A stretch of DNA of 5,834 bases from Deltaproteobacteria bacterium (lineage in GTDB: Bacteria > Desulfobacterota > Desulfobaccia > Desulfobaccales > Desulfobaccaceae), in contig VGSX01000231.1 in NCBI GenBank assembly GCA_016874895.1, forward strand, positions 1 to 5,834. The letters run 5' to 3'. Shown here piece after piece: positions 5,328 to 5,834 of the stretch. The first letter of the stretch is position 1, and each line of letters starts with the position of its first letter. The notes below the pieces were generated by a model. The model saw only the letters and a list, made by a program, of their open reading frames with translations. It was not told where the DNA came from and did not search any database. Position numbers and translations under genes: made by a program.

Positions 5328-5356
5328 ATGATAGCATAATTCCTGAGGCATGACAA
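5328..5356 (-). promoter_or_regulatory. near-consensus sigma-70 promoter upstream of aor
   Basis: On the minus strand TTGTCA (5356-5351) and TATCAT (5333-5328) each match the consensus at five of six bases. They are exactly 17 bases apart, and TG one base before the -10 makes it extended. Transcription would begin near 5321 and give aor a leader of roughly 200 bases. This is the best promoter in the window. Confidence 0.75.
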
Positions 5357-5386
5357 TGGAACTCAGGGAGAAACTAAGCACCTGAG
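5342..5386. promoter_or_regulatory. three alternating CCTGAG/CTCAGG sites around the aor -35 box
   Basis: CCTGAG occurs at 5342-5347 and 5381-5386, and its complement CTCAGG at 5362-5367. The centres are 20 and 19 bases apart, about two helical turns. The first pair brackets the -35 box (5351-5356), as an operator would; the second pair is a possible 6-bp hairpin after the hydrogenase protease gene. The sites are short and could be chance, but the regular spacing at a strong promoter is suggestive. Confidence 0.4.
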
Positions 5387-5402
5387 AACTTGCCAACGGC
5401 AT

Positions 5403-5834
5403 TCATTCTGCGGCGATGGCGAGCCAGAGCCATTGTGCGGCCACCGGCACCGCCGCCTGGACCGGCTCCGACAACCCCGGCTTCACAGTTCCGGGAAGGT
5501 TCTGGACCTGGGCCACCAAAATGGTGATTTCCATGCCGGTGTAATTTCTTAATTCCTGGAGAACATTGCCGCCGGGGAACTGGTGCGAGGAAAAAGCGGC
5601 GATTTTACCGGCCGGAAGATCAGCCACGGGGAGGGTGAAGACCTCGCCGGGCTGACGGTCCGGGCAGTCCACCGCATCCACAATGATCAGCCGGCGGGGG
5701 CGGTGGGCCGTGAAGGCCAGCTCGAAGAGTATTTCCCCCAGGGAGGTTCCGGCCTTCAGGGCCAGGACATGGGTTGGCAGATGATAATGTGTGAGCAGGA
5801 ATTCGATGACAACCGGGCCGAAGCCGTCATCCCC
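5403..5834 (-). CDS. [NiFe]-hydrogenase maturation protease (HycI/HybD/FrhD family), N-terminus outside window
   Basis: This endopeptidase type clips the C-terminal tail of the [NiFe]-hydrogenase large subunit after nickel insertion. The frame is open to the window edge, so 143 C-terminal residues are visible; only about 10 to 15 residues seem to be missing. It enters in the family's GDDGFG motif, where the second Asp (visible residue 3) takes the place of a nickel-binding Glu/Asp. Next come IIVDAVD with the conserved D53 and FSSHQ with H84; these three match the nickel ligands E16, D62 and H93 of E. coli HybD. GTG at 5681 is internal, because starting there would lose the first ligand. A hydrogenase gene is expected upstream, beyond the window. 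It lies about 280 bases before aor on the same strand but is separated from it by a promoter and terminator. Confidence 0.9.
   Translation of the reverse strand, partial: GDDGFGPVVIEFLLTHYHLPTHVLALKAGTSLGEILFELAFTAHRPRRLIIVDAVDCPDRQPGEVFTLPVADLPAGKIAAFSSHQFPGGNVLQELRNYTGMEITILVAQVQNLPGTVKPGLSEPVQAAVPVAAQWLWLAIAAE

Noticed and set aside
4816..5331. Plus-strand open frame running over the aor start and leader
   Set aside because: Most of it is the complement of the aor N-terminus, and the rest crosses the promoter and terminator of aor.
5403..5681. GTG at 5681 as the start of a separate 92-residue protein
   Set aside because: It falls inside the IIVDAVD strand of the hydrogenase maturation protease, and the frame continues upstream through GDDGFG.

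Overview
The window looks like chromosomal DNA of an anaerobic bacterium. It carries a tungsten-type aldehyde:ferredoxin oxidoreductase, a small MoaD/ThiS-like protein, a ThiF/MoeB-like adenylyltransferase, the C-terminal part of a [NiFe]-hydrogenase maturation protease and an Mrp/Nbp35-type P-loop ATPase. The coding DNA is fairly GC-rich, while the spacers are AT-richer and carry short dispersed heptamer repeats. A sulfate-reducing or syntrophic member of the Desulfobacterota (former Deltaproteobacteria) would fit, but this is inferred from gene content and no marker gene is present.

Layout, left to right. Bases 1-855 (+) encode an Mrp-type Fe-S carrier ATPase whose N-terminus lies outside the window; a 13-bp hairpin follows it. 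A gene-poor stretch to 1340 holds a good extended -10 promoter and one repeat fragment. A RimI-like GNAT acetyltransferase follows at 1341-1799 (+). The spacer 1800-2128 is mostly repeat DNA: a 139-bp element with inverted ends and a fourfold heptamer array. A ThiF/MoeB/HesA-like protein without any cysteine is encoded at 2129-2968 (+). A 41-bp sequence (39/41 identical) lies in inverted orientation on both sides of it. Convergent to it, on the minus strand, are the MoaD/ThiS-like gene (3324-3064) and aor (5120-3390). The aor leader (about 5321-5121) begins at a near-consensus sigma-70 promoter and contains a strong intrinsic terminator with a possible competing stem. Upstream of that, the window ends inside a hydrogenase maturation protease gene (5834-5403, minus).

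How the genes may work together: AOR carries a tungstopterin (or molybdopterin) cofactor. The small Gly-Gly-ending protein is the kind that donates sulfur to pterin after adenylation by a ThiF/MoeB-type E1. AOR, MoaD-like and ThiF-like proteins therefore probably form one functional set, even though the ThiF-like gene now points the other way. The inverted repeats around it offer a simple explanation: inversion of that segment would place it in line behind the MoaD-like gene.

The two points most worth checking are the possibly invertible thiF segment and the attenuator-like aor leader.
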